A DNA stretch of 64,000 nucleotides from Bog-159 sp963707465 (GCA_963707465.1 CAVPQK010000024.1:930001-994000), one strand, 5' to 3'. Positions 1 through 9,203 are shown, counted from the first letter of the stretch. The notes: a model not told the origin generated them from the letters alone. Translations and numbers: made by a program.

Positions 1-430
1 TAAGTCCTTTCACAGTTCCCGCCACATCTTCAATCGGCACGTTGGGATCGACGCGATGCTGATACAGAAGATCGATGGCTTGGACCTTCAATCGCTTTAG
101 CGCTGCGTGCGTGACTTGCCGGATGTGGTCGGGCCGGCTGTCGATGCCGTAGCGAGTGCCGTCCGGATTGATGCCGAATCCAAACTTGGTGGCCACCACA
201 ACGTCATCGCGGAAAGGCGCCAGCGCCTCTCCCACCAGCTCTTCGTTGGTGAAAGGGCCATACGCCTCGGCCGTGTCAAAGAATGTGACGCCGCGTTCGA
301 CGGCGGCGCGAATGAGCTTTATGCCCTCCTGTCGCTCCGTCGCTGGCCCGTAGCCGGAACTCAGCCCCATGCATCCGAAGCCAAGGGCCGATACCTTGAC
401 GCCCGTCTTTCCGAGTTCGCGCTGTTGCAT
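1..430 (-). CDS. Aldo/keto reductase, 3' part cut off by window edge
   Basis: Reading the minus strand from the ATG at 428-430 gives an aldo/keto reductase N-terminal half of 143 residues, still open at position 1. Visible family marks are the start (MQQRELGKTGVKVSALGFG), the GCMGLSSGYG loop, the catalytic Asp/Tyr segment FFDTAEAYGP, the KFGF strand containing the conserved Lys, and the DLLYQHR strand. It is closest in style to the AKR13/YakC group of NADPH-dependent reductases; the substrate cannot be told. It lies downstream of the DUF433 gene on the same strand, 118 bp apart. The C-terminal cofactor-binding half lies outside the window. Confidence 0.9.
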   Translation of the reverse strand, partial: MQQRELGKTGVKVSALGFGCMGLSSGYGPATERQEGIKLIRAAVERGVTFFDTAEAYGPFTNEELVGEALAPFRDDVVVATKFGFGINPDGTRYGIDSRPDHIRQVTHAALKRLKVQAIDLLYQHRVDPNVPIEDVAGTVKGL

Positions 431-548
431 TCCGTCCTCCGTCGTGGCGCAAACTCTTAGCCTGCGGCGCACGCGCTCCTGCCGCCGCTTGGCGGCCACG
501 CCAAGACAAAGTCGAGAAGAGTCTCGATCGGCGGGCGAAAGCCCCTGG

Positions 549-851
549 TCAAGGGGTCTCCAGCAGTTGATCCAGCAAGCGCTGGCGAACGCCGCCAGGG
601 CTCCAGCGCGCCTCATTCTGTCGGCGCACTTCATGCGATTCGCGCCGCCGTCTTGCGAGGTACGTCGCCATCTCCACGGTGTGGCGCAAGGCGTAGCCAA
701 TCAGGCGGTAAATGTCCGCCAGCGGAACGGGGTACTGTTCGGCGATTTCTTCCGCGCTTGCGCCTGCGTTAAAGGCCAGAATCGGATCGAGCGTCACGCG
801 CGCGCCGCTCACGCGGATGGGAATCGTCTCGATCGTCTCGCTCGTGGGCAT
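549..851 (-). CDS. DUF433-family protein (antitoxin-like)
   Basis: A 100-residue protein. Residues 10-55 match the DUF433 pattern: a beta strand (RVTLDPILAFNAG), then a helix-turn-helix-like stretch with EEIAEQYPVPLADIYRLIGYAL. DUF433 proteins are small winged-helix-like proteins often paired with a PIN-like (DUF5615) toxin, so they are commonly described as antitoxins. No toxin partner is visible: downstream comes 118 bp without a credible gene and then the aldo/keto reductase, and upstream is intergenic. The tail after residue 70 is Arg-rich and unlike the core. Role as a solitary DNA-binding protein or orphan antitoxin is inference. Confidence 0.7.
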   Translation of the reverse strand: MPTSETIETIPIRVSGARVTLDPILAFNAGASAEEIAEQYPVPLADIYRLIGYALRHTVEMATYLARRRRESHEVRRQNEARWSPGGVRQRLLDQLLETP

Positions 852-916
852 TCGCCATTCCTAACGTAACGCACTCTGCGCTCGTCCGCAGGACCACCCT
901 CAGTCTGCCCATGTTC

Positions 917-951
917 CATCGGCGTTCATCGGCGTTCATCGGCGGCCAAAT
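917..951. repeat. Dispersed GAACGCCGAT repeat, copy 1
   Basis: Two tandem copies of ATCGGCGTTC followed by ATCGGCGGCC lie in the 206-bp gap before the DUF4159 gene. The reverse complement (CCGATGAACG CCGAT...) is the core of the long repeat array at 29671-30600 and recurs at 56249-56292. No open frame crosses it. Confidence 0.75.
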
Positions 952-1057
952 GTGCTTTCTTTCCGGCAGGTAACCCAAGGATCTACCGTTCCTTGAGCCT
1001 TTCCCCCGATTCTCCCGGCCCAGTGCGACCCATCATGCTATCCTGAAAAATATACGA

Positions 1058-1870
1058 GTGCCTCGTCCAAATGCCCGCCGCCTCCTCATCTGCGGTAGTC
1101 TTGTGGCGATCTCGGTGACGGCGTTGCTCGCCCTCCAGGCCACTTTCCGCGAGTTTCCCAATTTGGAGGACGACCACATCCCCGTGCCGCCCGACGCTTA
1201 CGAGAAAACCGAATGGGCCTTCACCCGCCTGATGTATCCTTCGGGCAACCACGCCAGCGTCTTCGGCCGGACCGGCAGTTGGCCCACCGACTATCCCAAG
1301 GCCGACCGCCAGTTCGTGCAAGGCGTGCGCCGCCTCACCCGCATCCATGCCCGTTCGTCTGAGCAGGTAGTGGATCTGGACGGCGACGAAGTTTTCAATT
1401 GGCCCTGGCTCTATGCGGTGGAGGTCGGGCACTGGAGCCTGACCGATGAAGAGTGCGCCAAAATGCGCGAATATCTGCTCCGCGGCGGCTTCTTCATGTG
1501 CGACGATTTCCACGGCACCGGCGAGTGGAACGTCTTCATCGAAAGCATCCATCGGGTGTTCCCCGACCGCCCCATCGTGGAAATCGATAACCGGGATCCC
1601 ATCTTCCACGTCTTGTATGATCTGGGCGAGCGCGTCCAGGTGCCCGGCATCCAATACTGGTACACCGGCCGGATTTGGGAAAAGGATGGCAAGACACCCC
1701 ACTGGCGCGCCATTTACGACGACGCCGGGCGGGTGATGGTGGCGATCTGCTTCAACCAGGACAACGGCGACGCGTGGGAATGGGCCGACCATCCGCGCTA
1801 CCCCGAGCGCTACACATCGCAAGCGTACCGCATGGGCATCAACTACATCATTTACGCCATGACGCACTAA
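1058..1870 (+). CDS. DUF4159 domain protein, first gene of envelope cluster
   Basis: A 270-residue protein with an N-terminal hydrophobic segment (residues about 9-25) that should export or anchor it, followed by a DUF4159 domain. Conserved-looking features are the YPKADRQF segment, the LYAVEVGHW strand, the LRGGFFMCDDFHG loop typical of a GATase-like fold, and the AWEWADHPRYP segment. The start is GTG; no strong Shine-Dalgarno is visible. The vWA gene follows after 26 bp, and the whole series to 11192 is co-directional. A paralogue (same domain, about 270 residues) sits alone at 51557-52384 on the other strand. The family has no established biochemical activity. Confidence 0.85.
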   Translation: MPRPNARRLLICGSLVAISVTALLALQATFREFPNLEDDHIPVPPDAYEKTEWAFTRLMYPSGNHASVFGRTGSWPTDYPKADRQFVQGVRRLTRIHARSSEQVVDLDGDEVFNWPWLYAVEVGHWSLTDEECAKMREYLLRGGFFMCDDFHGTGEWNVFIESIHRVFPDRPIVEIDNRDPIFHVLYDLGERVQVPGIQYWYTGRIWEKDGKTPHWRAIYDDAGRVMVAICFNQDNGDAWEWADHPRYPERYTSQAYRMGINYIIYAMTH

Positions 1871-1896
1871 AGATGCATTAGATCCCCAGGCCCATC

Positions 1897-4146
1897 ATGT
1901 TCGAGTTTTTGTTTAAATATCCCGGCGCGGTCTTTCAAAAGGGGCAGTTTGTGCTGTTGGCGCCCTGGCCTGTCTGGGTGCTGGTTTTGGGCGTGGTCGC
2001 GGCGGGCGGGCTGCTCTACTGGCACGTGCGGCGCCACCGCGGGTCGCTCACCGGTGCGCGCCCGGTGGCGATCTGGCTCCTCGAAACCGCCATGATCGCG
2101 CTGTTATTGTTCCTGCTCTGGCACCCGGCCATCTCCATCGCCACGCTGCGGCCGCAGCAGAACGTGGTGGCCGTGCTGGTGGACGATTCCCGCAGCATGG
2201 CCATCCAGGACGGATCCCAAACGCGGGCCGCGCAAGCCGCCGCCGTTCTCGATCGCAAGTTGCTGGCCGCGCTGGGGCAGAAGTTTCAGGTGCGCCTTTA
2301 TCGCTTTGGCAAGGAAGCCGAGCGCATTCAGAAAACGAGCCAGCTCACCGCGTCGGAGCCGGCCACGCGCTTGGGCGACAGCCTGCAACAGGTGCTCGCC
2401 GAATCGGCCAATTTGCCGCTGGGCGCGGTCGTGCTACTGTCCGACGGCGCCGATAACGCGGGCGGCATCGATCTGGACACCATCTCCAAGATCCGGCAGC
2501 GGCGCATTCCGGTCGACACCATCGGTTTCGGCCGCGAGAAGCCGGAGAAAGATATCGAAATCACCGACGCCGTGGTGCCCGTTCGCGGCCTGGCCGATTC
2601 GCGCCTGAGCGCGCTGGTTACATTCCGCCAATATGGCTATGCCGGCCAGAAGGCGATGCTTTCGGTGCGCGATGCGGGCAAAACGGTCGCCTCGCGCGAA
2701 GTGCAGTTGAAAGCGGACGGCGCGCCGCAAAGCGAAGCGCTGTTGTTCAACGCCGGTCTGGCCGGCCCCAAGACGCTCGACATTTCGATCGATCCCCTGC
2801 CGGGCGAGGAGAATCGCAATAACAATTCGCTGCGCCGGTTAGTGAACGTGGAGGCGCGCAAGCCGCGCATCCTTTATATGGAGGGCGAGCCGCGCTGGGA
2901 GTTCAAATTCATCCGCCGCGCAGCCGAAGACGACCGCAGCTTGCAGCTTGCTTCCATGCTGCGCACCACGCAGTACAAAATCTACCGGCAGGGTTTTACC
3001 GACGAGCACGAACTGGCGGATGGATTTCCCGCCAAGCCCGAAGAGTTATTCGCCTTCGACGGGCTGATCGTCGGCAGCGTGGAGGCGAACTATTTCACGC
3101 CGGCACAACAGGACCTGATCCGCGAGTTCGCCAATCGCCGTGGCGGCGGCATTCTTTTCCTGGGTGGACGCTTCGCCCTGGCCGAGGGCGGCTACGCGCA
3201 TTCGCCGCTGGCCGAGTTGCTGCCCGTCGAGCTGCCGCAAAACAAAGGCACCTTCCATCGCGATTTTTCGAATCAGGAATTGACCGCGCAGGGCCGCGCC
3301 AGCCTGATCTGCCGGCTCGCCGAAGATCCCGACCGCAACGCCGCGCGCTGGACCAGCATGCCGCAGCTCGCCAATTATAACGATGTCGGCGACGCCAAGC
3401 CCGGCGCGGTGGTGTTGATGGACGTGGTACCGGGTGGGCGCCACCGCATGCCGCTGCTGGTAACGGAGAATTATGGGCGCGGGCGCACCGCGGTCTTCGC
3501 CACATCCGGAAGCTGGCGATGGAAAATGTGGCAGGATCACACCGATTTGACGCACGCCACGTTCTGGCAGCAGTTGATGCGCTACCTGGTTTCCGACAGT
3601 CCCGGCCGGGTGACCGCCTCCACGCCGCGCCCCGTATTGTCGGACGAAACCAAGGTCACCCTCCGCGCGCAGGTCCGCGACAAGGCGTTCAAGCCCGTGC
3701 CGAATGCGGTGGTGGAGGCGCACATCGTGGGGCCGGATGGAGCGGCCGCGAGCGTGGAGTTGACACCGCTGCCGGCCGAGGAAGGCGCGTATGCGGCCGA
3801 ATGGAGCGCGGAAAAGCCCGGATCGTACGTAGCCGAAATCGTAGCGGGGCGGGACAAGGAGGAACTCGGACGCGATGTCGCCATCTTCCGCCGCGAAGAC
3901 GGTGTGGCCGAAAGTTTCCACACCGGACAAAACCGCGAGTTGCTGCAAAAACTAGCCGATGAAACCGGCGGGCGATACTATAGCGCGGCGAACGCCGGCA
4001 AGCTGGCCGACGAAATTTCGTATTCGGAAGCCGGCATCACCACGCGCGAAACCAAGGACCTCTGGGACATGCCTGTTGTCTTCCTCCTGGCGCTGCTGTT
4101 GCGCGGCTCGGAGTGGGTGCTGCGCCGCCGATGGGGTGTGGTATGA
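1897..4146 (+). CDS. Membrane vWA / glutamine-amidotransferase-like protein
   Basis: A 749-residue protein. Two transmembrane helices near the N-terminus (about 22-43 and 58-80) are followed by a von Willebrand A domain with a MIDAS motif DDSRS at 96-100 and a second metal-site segment LLSDGADN near 182. The middle region (about 320-500) has the look of a class I glutamine-amidotransferase-like fold (RILYMEGEPRWE, RRGGGILFLGGRFA). A final helix lies near the C-terminus. This architecture is common in acidobacterial and planctomycete clusters with MoxR and DUF58. The stop codon overlaps the next start (ATGA), so translation is probably coupled. Function is inferred only as an envelope scaffold or regulator in the MoxR system. 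Confidence 0.85.
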   Translation: MFEFLFKYPGAVFQKGQFVLLAPWPVWVLVLGVVAAGGLLYWHVRRHRGSLTGARPVAIWLLETAMIALLLFLLWHPAISIATLRPQQNVVAVLVDDSRSMAIQDGSQTRAAQAAAVLDRKLLAALGQKFQVRLYRFGKEAERIQKTSQLTASEPATRLGDSLQQVLAESANLPLGAVVLLSDGADNAGGIDLDTISKIRQRRIPVDTIGFGREKPEKDIEITDAVVPVRGLADSRLSALVTFRQYGYAGQKAMLSVRDAGKTVASREVQLKADGAPQSEALLFNAGLAGPKTLDISIDPLPGEENRNNNSLRRLVNVEARKPRILYMEGEPRWEFKFIRRAAEDDRSLQLASMLRTTQYKIYRQGFTDEHELADGFPAKPEELFAFDGLIVGSVEANYFTPAQQDLIREFANRRGGGILFLGGRFALAEGGYAHSPLAELLPVELPQNKGTFHRDFSNQELTAQGRASLICRLAEDPDRNAARWTSMPQLANYNDVGDAKPGAVVLMDVVPGGRHRMPLLVTENYGRGRTAVFATSGSWRWKMWQDHTDLTHATFWQQLMRYLVSDSPGRVTASTPRPVLSDETKVTLRAQVRDKAFKPVPNAVVEAHIVGPDGAAASVELTPLPAEEGAYAAEWSAEKPGSYVAEIVAGRDKEELGRDVAIFRREDGVAESFHTGQNRELLQKLADETGGRYYSAANAGKLADEISYSEAGITTRETKDLWDMPVVFLLALLLRGSEWVLRRRWGVV

Positions 4147-5057
4147 GAGCTCTCTTAATCCTACTTCTAACTGCTGCTTCTCTCCCCGCCACCACTTACT
4201 ATGTCACTGTCAGTGGCCTGGGCGGCGAGCCCGACTATGAACAACACTTCGCCATGTGGGCCAAAGACATCGAGAAAGCGGTCAAAACCGCCCCCGATTC
4301 CAAAGTCGAAACACTGGTGAACGGCACGCGCGATCAAGTACGCGCCGCGCTCGACCGCGTCGCTAAGCAGGCCAAGCCGGCGGATGCCTTCGTGCTCATG
4401 CTCATCGGCCATGGCAGCTTCGATGGGTTTGAGTACAAGATCAATCTGCCCGGTCCCGACCTGACGGCATCCGAGCTGGCCACCATGCTGGATCAGATTC
4501 CAGCGTCGCGGCAGCTTGTCGTGGATATGACCAGCGCCAGCGGAGGCGCCATCGCGTTCCTGCGCAAGCCGAATCGGGTAATCATCACGGCCACCAAGAA
4601 CGGCACCGAACGCAACGCCACCGTTTTCGCGCGCTACTGGGCGGAAGCCCTGGCCGATCCCGCCGCCGACAACGATAAGAACGATGTGGTTTCGGCGCTC
4701 GAAGCCTTCCGTTTCGCGGATAAGAAAACGGCGGCTTTTTACGAATCGCAGAACCGGCTGGCCACCGAGCACGCCGTGCTGGAAGACACGGGCAAGGGCG
4801 AAGGCGTGCGCGCCCCATCGCCGGAAAATGGCGAGGGGATGCTGGCCGCCCAATTCCCGCTGCTGCGCATCGGGGCCACGGCCGCGGCCGCGAAGGATCC
4901 GGCCAAGCTGCAACTGCTGGCCAAGAAGGAGGACTTGGAACGGCAGATCGACAAGCTTAAGTACGAAAAGGCCGCCATCCCGCCCGAAGATTATCGCAAG
5001 CAACTGGGCGCGCTCTTGCTGGAGCTGGCCAAGACGCAGGAGGCGATCGACAAGTGA
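4143..5057 (+). CDS. Secreted caspase-like (C13-type) fold protein without catalytic Cys
   Basis: 304 residues, starting at the ATG that overlaps the previous stop; an upstream in-frame start is unlikely because it lies inside the vWA gene and would precede the signal peptide. Residues 1-16 form a signal peptide. The domain shows the caspase/legumain pattern: strand plus His-Gly at LIGHGSFDG (His90), then the second strand VVDMTSASGGA (126-136), then NRVIITATKNGTE and ARYWAEAL as in bacterial C13-like proteins. The expected Cys after the second strand is replaced by Ser/Ala, so it is probably not a cysteine peptidase. The C-terminal 60 residues are Lys/Glu-rich and helical. It overlaps the next gene by 4 bp. 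Confidence 0.75.
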   Translation: MRALLILLLTAASLPATTYYVTVSGLGGEPDYEQHFAMWAKDIEKAVKTAPDSKVETLVNGTRDQVRAALDRVAKQAKPADAFVLMLIGHGSFDGFEYKINLPGPDLTASELATMLDQIPASRQLVVDMTSASGGAIAFLRKPNRVIITATKNGTERNATVFARYWAEALADPAADNDKNDVVSALEAFRFADKKTAAFYESQNRLATEHAVLEDTGKGEGVRAPSPENGEGMLAAQFPLLRIGATAAAAKDPAKLQLLAKKEDLERQIDKLKYEKAAIPPEDYRKQLGALLLELAKTQEAIDK

Positions 5058-7141
5058 AGCTGCTGCTGGCCATAGCATGCGCGGCCGCCGGTCTTGCCGG
5101 GCAGATGCCCGCGCAAACGTCCGCGCAGACATTGGCGCAGGCCGAAGCGCTGTGGAAGCAGCATCGCTATGAAGATGCCAACGCGGCTTTTCGCGCGCTG
5201 GTGGCGGCGCATCCCAGTAACGCCGAATATCGCGTCCGCTGGGGCCGGTTGTTTCTGGAGCGGTTTCAACCCGACGATGCCGCCAAGCTCTTCAACGAAG
5301 CCCTGGGGCTGGAGCCCAAGCGCGCCGACGCCATGCTGGGCCTGGCCTTGGTGGCGGCTGACGGCTACGAAGCGCAAGCGGCGGTCTTCGCGCACAAGGC
5401 CCTGGACGCCGATCCGCACCTGCTGGAGGCGCAGGAACTGCTGGCGCGACTGGCGCTCGAAGATAACGACCCGGCCAAAGCCGCCCAGGAAGCCCACAAA
5501 GCCCTGGATATGTCGGCGCAAGCCACTCAGGCCAAGGCTATCCTGGCCACCATCGACTGGCTCAACGACAAGTCTGACACCGCGTGGGACCCGCACGACG
5601 GAGCAGGTTACGAGACCGCTGCCCGTATCTTCGTCCTGAATCGCCGCTATGAAGAAGCCATCCGGCTCTTTCGCAAAGCCATCGCCATCCAGCCGGACTT
5701 ATGGAGCGCCCGCTCGCAATTAGGCGTCAACCTGATGCGCCTCGGCCGCGAAGAGGAAGCCCGCACCGAGTTGGAGATGTGTTACGAGGGCCATTACCGC
5801 GATGCGGCCACCGTCAACACGCTCCGGCTGATGGATAGCTATAAGAACTTTGTCACTTATAAGACGGACAGAACTGTTCTGCGCCTGCACAAGAAAGAAG
5901 CCGAACTGCTGCATCCTTACTTCGAAAGTGAGATGCTCCGCGCGCTAGACACTTACGACAAGAAATACGGCTTCAAGCTGGATCGGCCCGTGCAAGTGGA
6001 AGTCTACCCCGATCATGAAGACTTCGCCGTGCGCACCATGGGCATGCCCGGACTGGGCGCGCTGGGTGTGACGTTCGGCTACGTCGTAGCGATGGACAGC
6101 CCCTCCGCCCGCCCGCCCGGCACGTTCCATTGGGCCAGCACCATGTGGCACGAGCTGAGCCACGTGTATGTCTTGAACATGACCAATTTTCGTGTGCCGC
6201 GCTGGTTCACCGAGGGCCTGGCCGTGCACGAAGAGACCGCCGTTTCGCCCGAATGGGGCGACCGTCTCGATCCGCACGTGATCATGGCGATCAAAGACAA
6301 GAAGCTGCTGCCGGTGGCGGAACTGGATCGTGGCTTTGTCCGCCCGACTTACGGCGCGCAAGTGGTGGTGTCCTACTTCCAGGCGGGCCGCATCTGCGAC
6401 TACATCAACCGCGAGTGGGGATGGCCCAAGCTACTGGCTATGATTCACGATTTCGGCGCCGGCGCATCCACTCCCGAAGCGATCGAAAAGGAACTGGGCA
6501 TCAAGCCGGAAGAATTCGACAAGCGGTTCCTGGCCGCGCTCGACGCGGAGACTAAGAAGACCGTAGACGGCTTCGATAACTGGAGCAAGGAAATCAAGAA
6601 GGTGGCGGGCGAGTTTAAGGCGCAGGATTACGACGCTGTGATTCGCGACGGATCGGCCATTCGCGACATTTACCCGGACTACATCGAAGCCGGCAACGTC
6701 TACCAATTTCTGGCCGACAGCTACCTGGCGAAGGGCGACAAAAAGGCGGCCGTCGCTGAGCTGGAGCTCTACGCCAAAGCGGGTGGGCGCAGCCCTGATA
6801 CACTGAAACAATTGGCCACCCTCCTCGAAGAGGCCGGCAATCGGAAGGAAGCGGCCGAAGTGCTCGACCGGCTCAATTACATTCAGCCTATCGATGAGGA
6901 ACTGCATCGCCGGCTGGGCGATTTGTGGCTCAGTCTGGGATCGACCACCGGGGCTATCCGCGAGTACCGGGCGGTGCTGGCCAAGTCGCCCACCGACCCC
7001 GCCGCTTCGCACTTCAACCTGGCCAAGGCTTACCGCACGGCTAATCAGCCGGACGCCGCCAAGGACGAATTGTTGCTGTCGCTGGAGGCCGCCCCCGGAT
7101 TCCGGCCCGCGCAGAAAATGCTACTGGAGTTATCCAAATGA
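5054..7141 (+). CDS. Exported TPR protein with HExxH metallopeptidase (MA-like) domain
   Basis: 695 residues, GTG start overlapping the preceding TGA. An N-terminal signal peptide (about 1-18) is followed by several tetratricopeptide repeats (about 25-260), then a gluzincin-type domain with the zinc motif HELSH near 366-370 and the downstream third-ligand helix WFTEGLAVHEE near 383-393, as in the peptidase_MA families. Further TPR units occupy about 500-690. The catalytic residues are all present, so this one is likely an active periplasmic metallopeptidase, in contrast to the cysteine-less protein encoded just before it. TPRs would bind partner proteins; its substrate is unknown. Confidence 0.85.
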   Translation: MKLLLAIACAAAGLAGQMPAQTSAQTLAQAEALWKQHRYEDANAAFRALVAAHPSNAEYRVRWGRLFLERFQPDDAAKLFNEALGLEPKRADAMLGLALVAADGYEAQAAVFAHKALDADPHLLEAQELLARLALEDNDPAKAAQEAHKALDMSAQATQAKAILATIDWLNDKSDTAWDPHDGAGYETAARIFVLNRRYEEAIRLFRKAIAIQPDLWSARSQLGVNLMRLGREEEARTELEMCYEGHYRDAATVNTLRLMDSYKNFVTYKTDRTVLRLHKKEAELLHPYFESEMLRALDTYDKKYGFKLDRPVQVEVYPDHEDFAVRTMGMPGLGALGVTFGYVVAMDSPSARPPGTFHWASTMWHELSHVYVLNMTNFRVPRWFTEGLAVHEETAVSPEWGDRLDPHVIMAIKDKKLLPVAELDRGFVRPTYGAQVVVSYFQAGRICDYINREWGWPKLLAMIHDFGAGASTPEAIEKELGIKPEEFDKRFLAALDAETKKTVDGFDNWSKEIKKVAGEFKAQDYDAVIRDGSAIRDIYPDYIEAGNVYQFLADSYLAKGDKKAAVAELELYAKAGGRSPDTLKQLATLLEEAGNRKEAAEVLDRLNYIQPIDEELHRRLGDLWLSLGSTTGAIREYRAVLAKSPTDPAASHFNLAKAYRTANQPDAAKDELLLSLEAAPGFRPAQKMLLELSK

Positions 7142-7151
7142 AAAATGGAGG

Positions 7152-7188
7152 GCGGGCAATTCTGCCCGCAGCCGGCTTTCAGCCGGCT
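7152..7188. repeat. Double-hairpin palindromic repeat, copy A
   Basis: Two adjacent perfect stems: GCGGGCA/TGCCCGC (7152-7169) and AGCCGGCT/AGCCGGCT with a TTC loop (7170-7188). The same pair, in the opposite order, is at 38649-38683, and an element of the same design is at 21956-21992. It lies between the TPR-peptidase and MoxR genes, so it could act as an mRNA stabiliser or attenuator within the operon (inference). Confidence 0.8.
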
Positions 7189-7195
7189 TAACTAT

Positions 7196-8221
7196 ATGCC
7201 TACTACTGTGTCACCCGAGTTAGAGCCCGACGCTTTGCGCGGTCGCATCGAAAGGTTCCGCGAAGTGCAAGCGGAAATTGTGCGGCAGGTCCGGCGCGTG
7301 ATCGTCGGACAGGAAGAGGTACTGGAGCAGGTCATGATCGCCCTGTTTGTGGGCGGCCATTGCCTGATCACCGGTCTTCCCGGCACAGCCAAGACGCTGC
7401 TGGTCCGCACCATGGCGCAAACGCTGGGCCTCCTCTTCAAGCGCATCCAATTCACACCGGACCTGATGCCCTCCGACATCACCGGCACCGACATCATCGA
7501 GGAAGATCCCACCACCAACCATCGCACCTGGACCTTCGTCAAAGGCCCCATCTTCGCCAACGTGCTGCTGGCGGACGAAATCAACCGCACGCCGCCCAAG
7601 ACCCAATCGGCGCTGCTGGAGGCCATGCAGGAGATGGCCTGCACGGTGCGCGGCAACAATTACAAACTGCCCGCTCCATTTTTCGTGCTGGCCACGCAGA
7701 ACCCCATCGAGCTGGAAGGCACCTACCCGCTGCCCGAGGCGCAGTTGGACCGCTTCCTGTTTAACACGGTGCTCGGCTACCTGAGCGCAAACGAAGAGCT
7801 GCAAGTGGTCGATCTGACCACCACCACGCAGGTGGCGCAGGCCGACCCGGTCACCACCGCGGAAGAGATCCTGGACTTCCAGCAACTGGTGCGCATGGTA
7901 CCCATCGGCGAGTCTGTCTCGCGCTACGCCATCGACCTGGTGCGCGCCAGCCGCTCGAGCGACGAAAGCGCGCCGGACTTCGTCAAAAAGTACGTGAACT
8001 ACGGAGCCAGCGTGCGCGCCGCGCAGTTCCTGGTGCTGGCCGCCAAAGCCAGGGCGCTGATGAAAGGGCGCTATCACGTGACTTACGAAGACATTCGCGC
8101 GCTCTACATCCCAGTCTTGCGCCATCGCATCCTGCTCAACTTCCACGCGGAGTCCGACCGTCTCAAGCAGGACGACATACTGCAGCGGCTACTTGAGTTT
8201 AAAGGAGTGCCGAAAGAGTGA
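7196..8221 (+). CDS. MoxR-family AAA+ ATPase
   Basis: 341 residues. Walker A is GLPGTAKT (60-67), Walker B is LLADEINR (about 124-131), followed by the sensor stretch FFVLATQNPIELEGTYPLPEAQLDRF typical of MoxR. I chose the ATG at 7196 rather than 7145, because the 17 extra codons would be encoded by the palindromic repeat at 7152-7188. MoxR ATPases act as chaperones that work with vWA proteins to mature or assemble complexes. Here it sits directly before DUF58 and BatA-like genes, the usual partners. Confidence 0.95.
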   Translation: MPTTVSPELEPDALRGRIERFREVQAEIVRQVRRVIVGQEEVLEQVMIALFVGGHCLITGLPGTAKTLLVRTMAQTLGLLFKRIQFTPDLMPSDITGTDIIEEDPTTNHRTWTFVKGPIFANVLLADEINRTPPKTQSALLEAMQEMACTVRGNNYKLPAPFFVLATQNPIELEGTYPLPEAQLDRFLFNTVLGYLSANEELQVVDLTTTTQVAQADPVTTAEEILDFQQLVRMVPIGESVSRYAIDLVRASRSSDESAPDFVKKYVNYGASVRAAQFLVLAAKARALMKGRYHVTYEDIRALYIPVLRHRILLNFHAESDRLKQDDILQRLLEFKGVPKE

Positions 8222-8229
8222 GCGAAGAA

Positions 8230-8305
8230 GGAGTCAGGAGCCAGGAGTCAGGAGTCAGAATCCCGACCTCCGGCTCCTGTCTCCTGTCTCCTGACTCCTG
8301 TCTCC
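8230..8305. repeat. GGAGTCA-type inverted repeat between MoxR and DUF58 genes
   Basis: The 94-bp gap contains a left arm made of GGAGTCA/GGAGCCA units (8230-8257) and a right arm made of TCTCCTG/GACTCCTG units (8271-8305). The arms are complementary, so the transcript can fold into a long hairpin, and each arm is itself a short direct repeat. Such a stem within an operon could lower expression downstream of MoxR (inference). Confidence 0.7.
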
Positions 8306-8315
8306 CGGCTGCGTG

Positions 8316-9203
8316 ATGCTTCAACGCTTCCTAGACCCCGCGACCCTCGCCTCCATCTCCGGCCTCGACTTAGTGGCCAAGACGGTGGTGGATGGCTTCA
8401 TCGCGGGCCTGCACCGCTCGCCAGACTACGGCTTCAGCCAGGAGTTCGCCGAGTACCGCGCCTACACCCCGGGCGACGATCTGCGGCACGTGGATTGGAA
8501 CGTCTTCGCGCGCACCGAGCGCGTCTACCTGAAACGCTACCGCGGCGAAACCAACACGCAGCTTCTGATTTTGCTCGACGCCAGCGCTTCCATGGCCTAC
8601 GGCTCGCACGCCGTGAACAAACTGGATTATGCGCGTTTCCTGGCCGCGTCGCTCTGCTACCTGGCCCACGCGCAGCGCGACGCGGCCGGCCTGATCGTCT
8701 TCGATGAAGGCGTGCAGAACTACGTCGCGCCCTCCGCGCGCCAGGGCCAGTTGTTCCGCCTGCTGCACGCCATCGAGAAAGCCCAGCCCGGCACGCGCAC
8801 CGATTTCGCCAAGCCCTTCGTCCACTTCCTGGACTTCACTCGCCGCCGCGGCCTCGTGGTGGTGATTTCGGATTATTACGAGCGCCCGGATACCATCGTG
8901 AAGACCATCGAACCGCTGCGTTTCCGCGGCAACGAAGTGATTCTCTTTCACGTGCTCGATCCGCAGGAGATCGCCCCCAAGTTCCGCGAGCCGGTGCTGC
9001 TCACCGACATGGAGACCAGCGGCACCTTGGAAGTCTCTCCCGAATATGCGCACGGCGAATACCGCCATCGGATCGATTCCCACATACAAGCTCTGCGCGA
9101 TCAGGCCAAAGGCGCGGGCTTGGATTATTTCCTGATGGACACCGCGCGGCCCTTGGACGAAGGTCTGCGCGAGTACCTGGCCGTGCGGCAGGGGAGGATG
9201 TAA
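8316..9203 (+). CDS. DUF58 family protein (vWA-like fold)
   Basis: 295 residues from the ATG at 8316 (a GTG three bases earlier is possible). The signature of DUF58 is clear: EYRAYTPGDDLRHVDWNVFA followed by RVYLKRYRGE and a vWA-type metal motif DASASM at about 88-93. DUF58 proteins are the standard partner of MoxR ATPases. No transmembrane helix is evident, so it is probably cytoplasmic, linking MoxR to the membrane vWA proteins. It is followed by the BatA-like gene with no gap. Confidence 0.93.
   Translation: MLQRFLDPATLASISGLDLVAKTVVDGFIAGLHRSPDYGFSQEFAEYRAYTPGDDLRHVDWNVFARTERVYLKRYRGETNTQLLILLDASASMAYGSHAVNKLDYARFLAASLCYLAHAQRDAAGLIVFDEGVQNYVAPSARQGQLFRLLHAIEKAQPGTRTDFAKPFVHFLDFTRRRGLVVVISDYYERPDTIVKTIEPLRFRGNEVILFHVLDPQEIAPKFREPVLLTDMETSGTLEVSPEYAHGEYRHRIDSHIQALRDQAKGAGLDYFLMDTARPLDEGLREYLAVRQGRM

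Noticed and set aside
4113..4142. Upstream start of the caspase-like gene
   Set aside because: It would place ten charged residues before the signal peptide and lie inside the vWA gene; ATG 4143 overlaps the stop as ATGA.
7145..7195. Upstream start of MoxR at ATG 7145
   Set aside because: The added residues come from the palindromic repeat at 7152-7188, so the ATG at 7196 is preferred.
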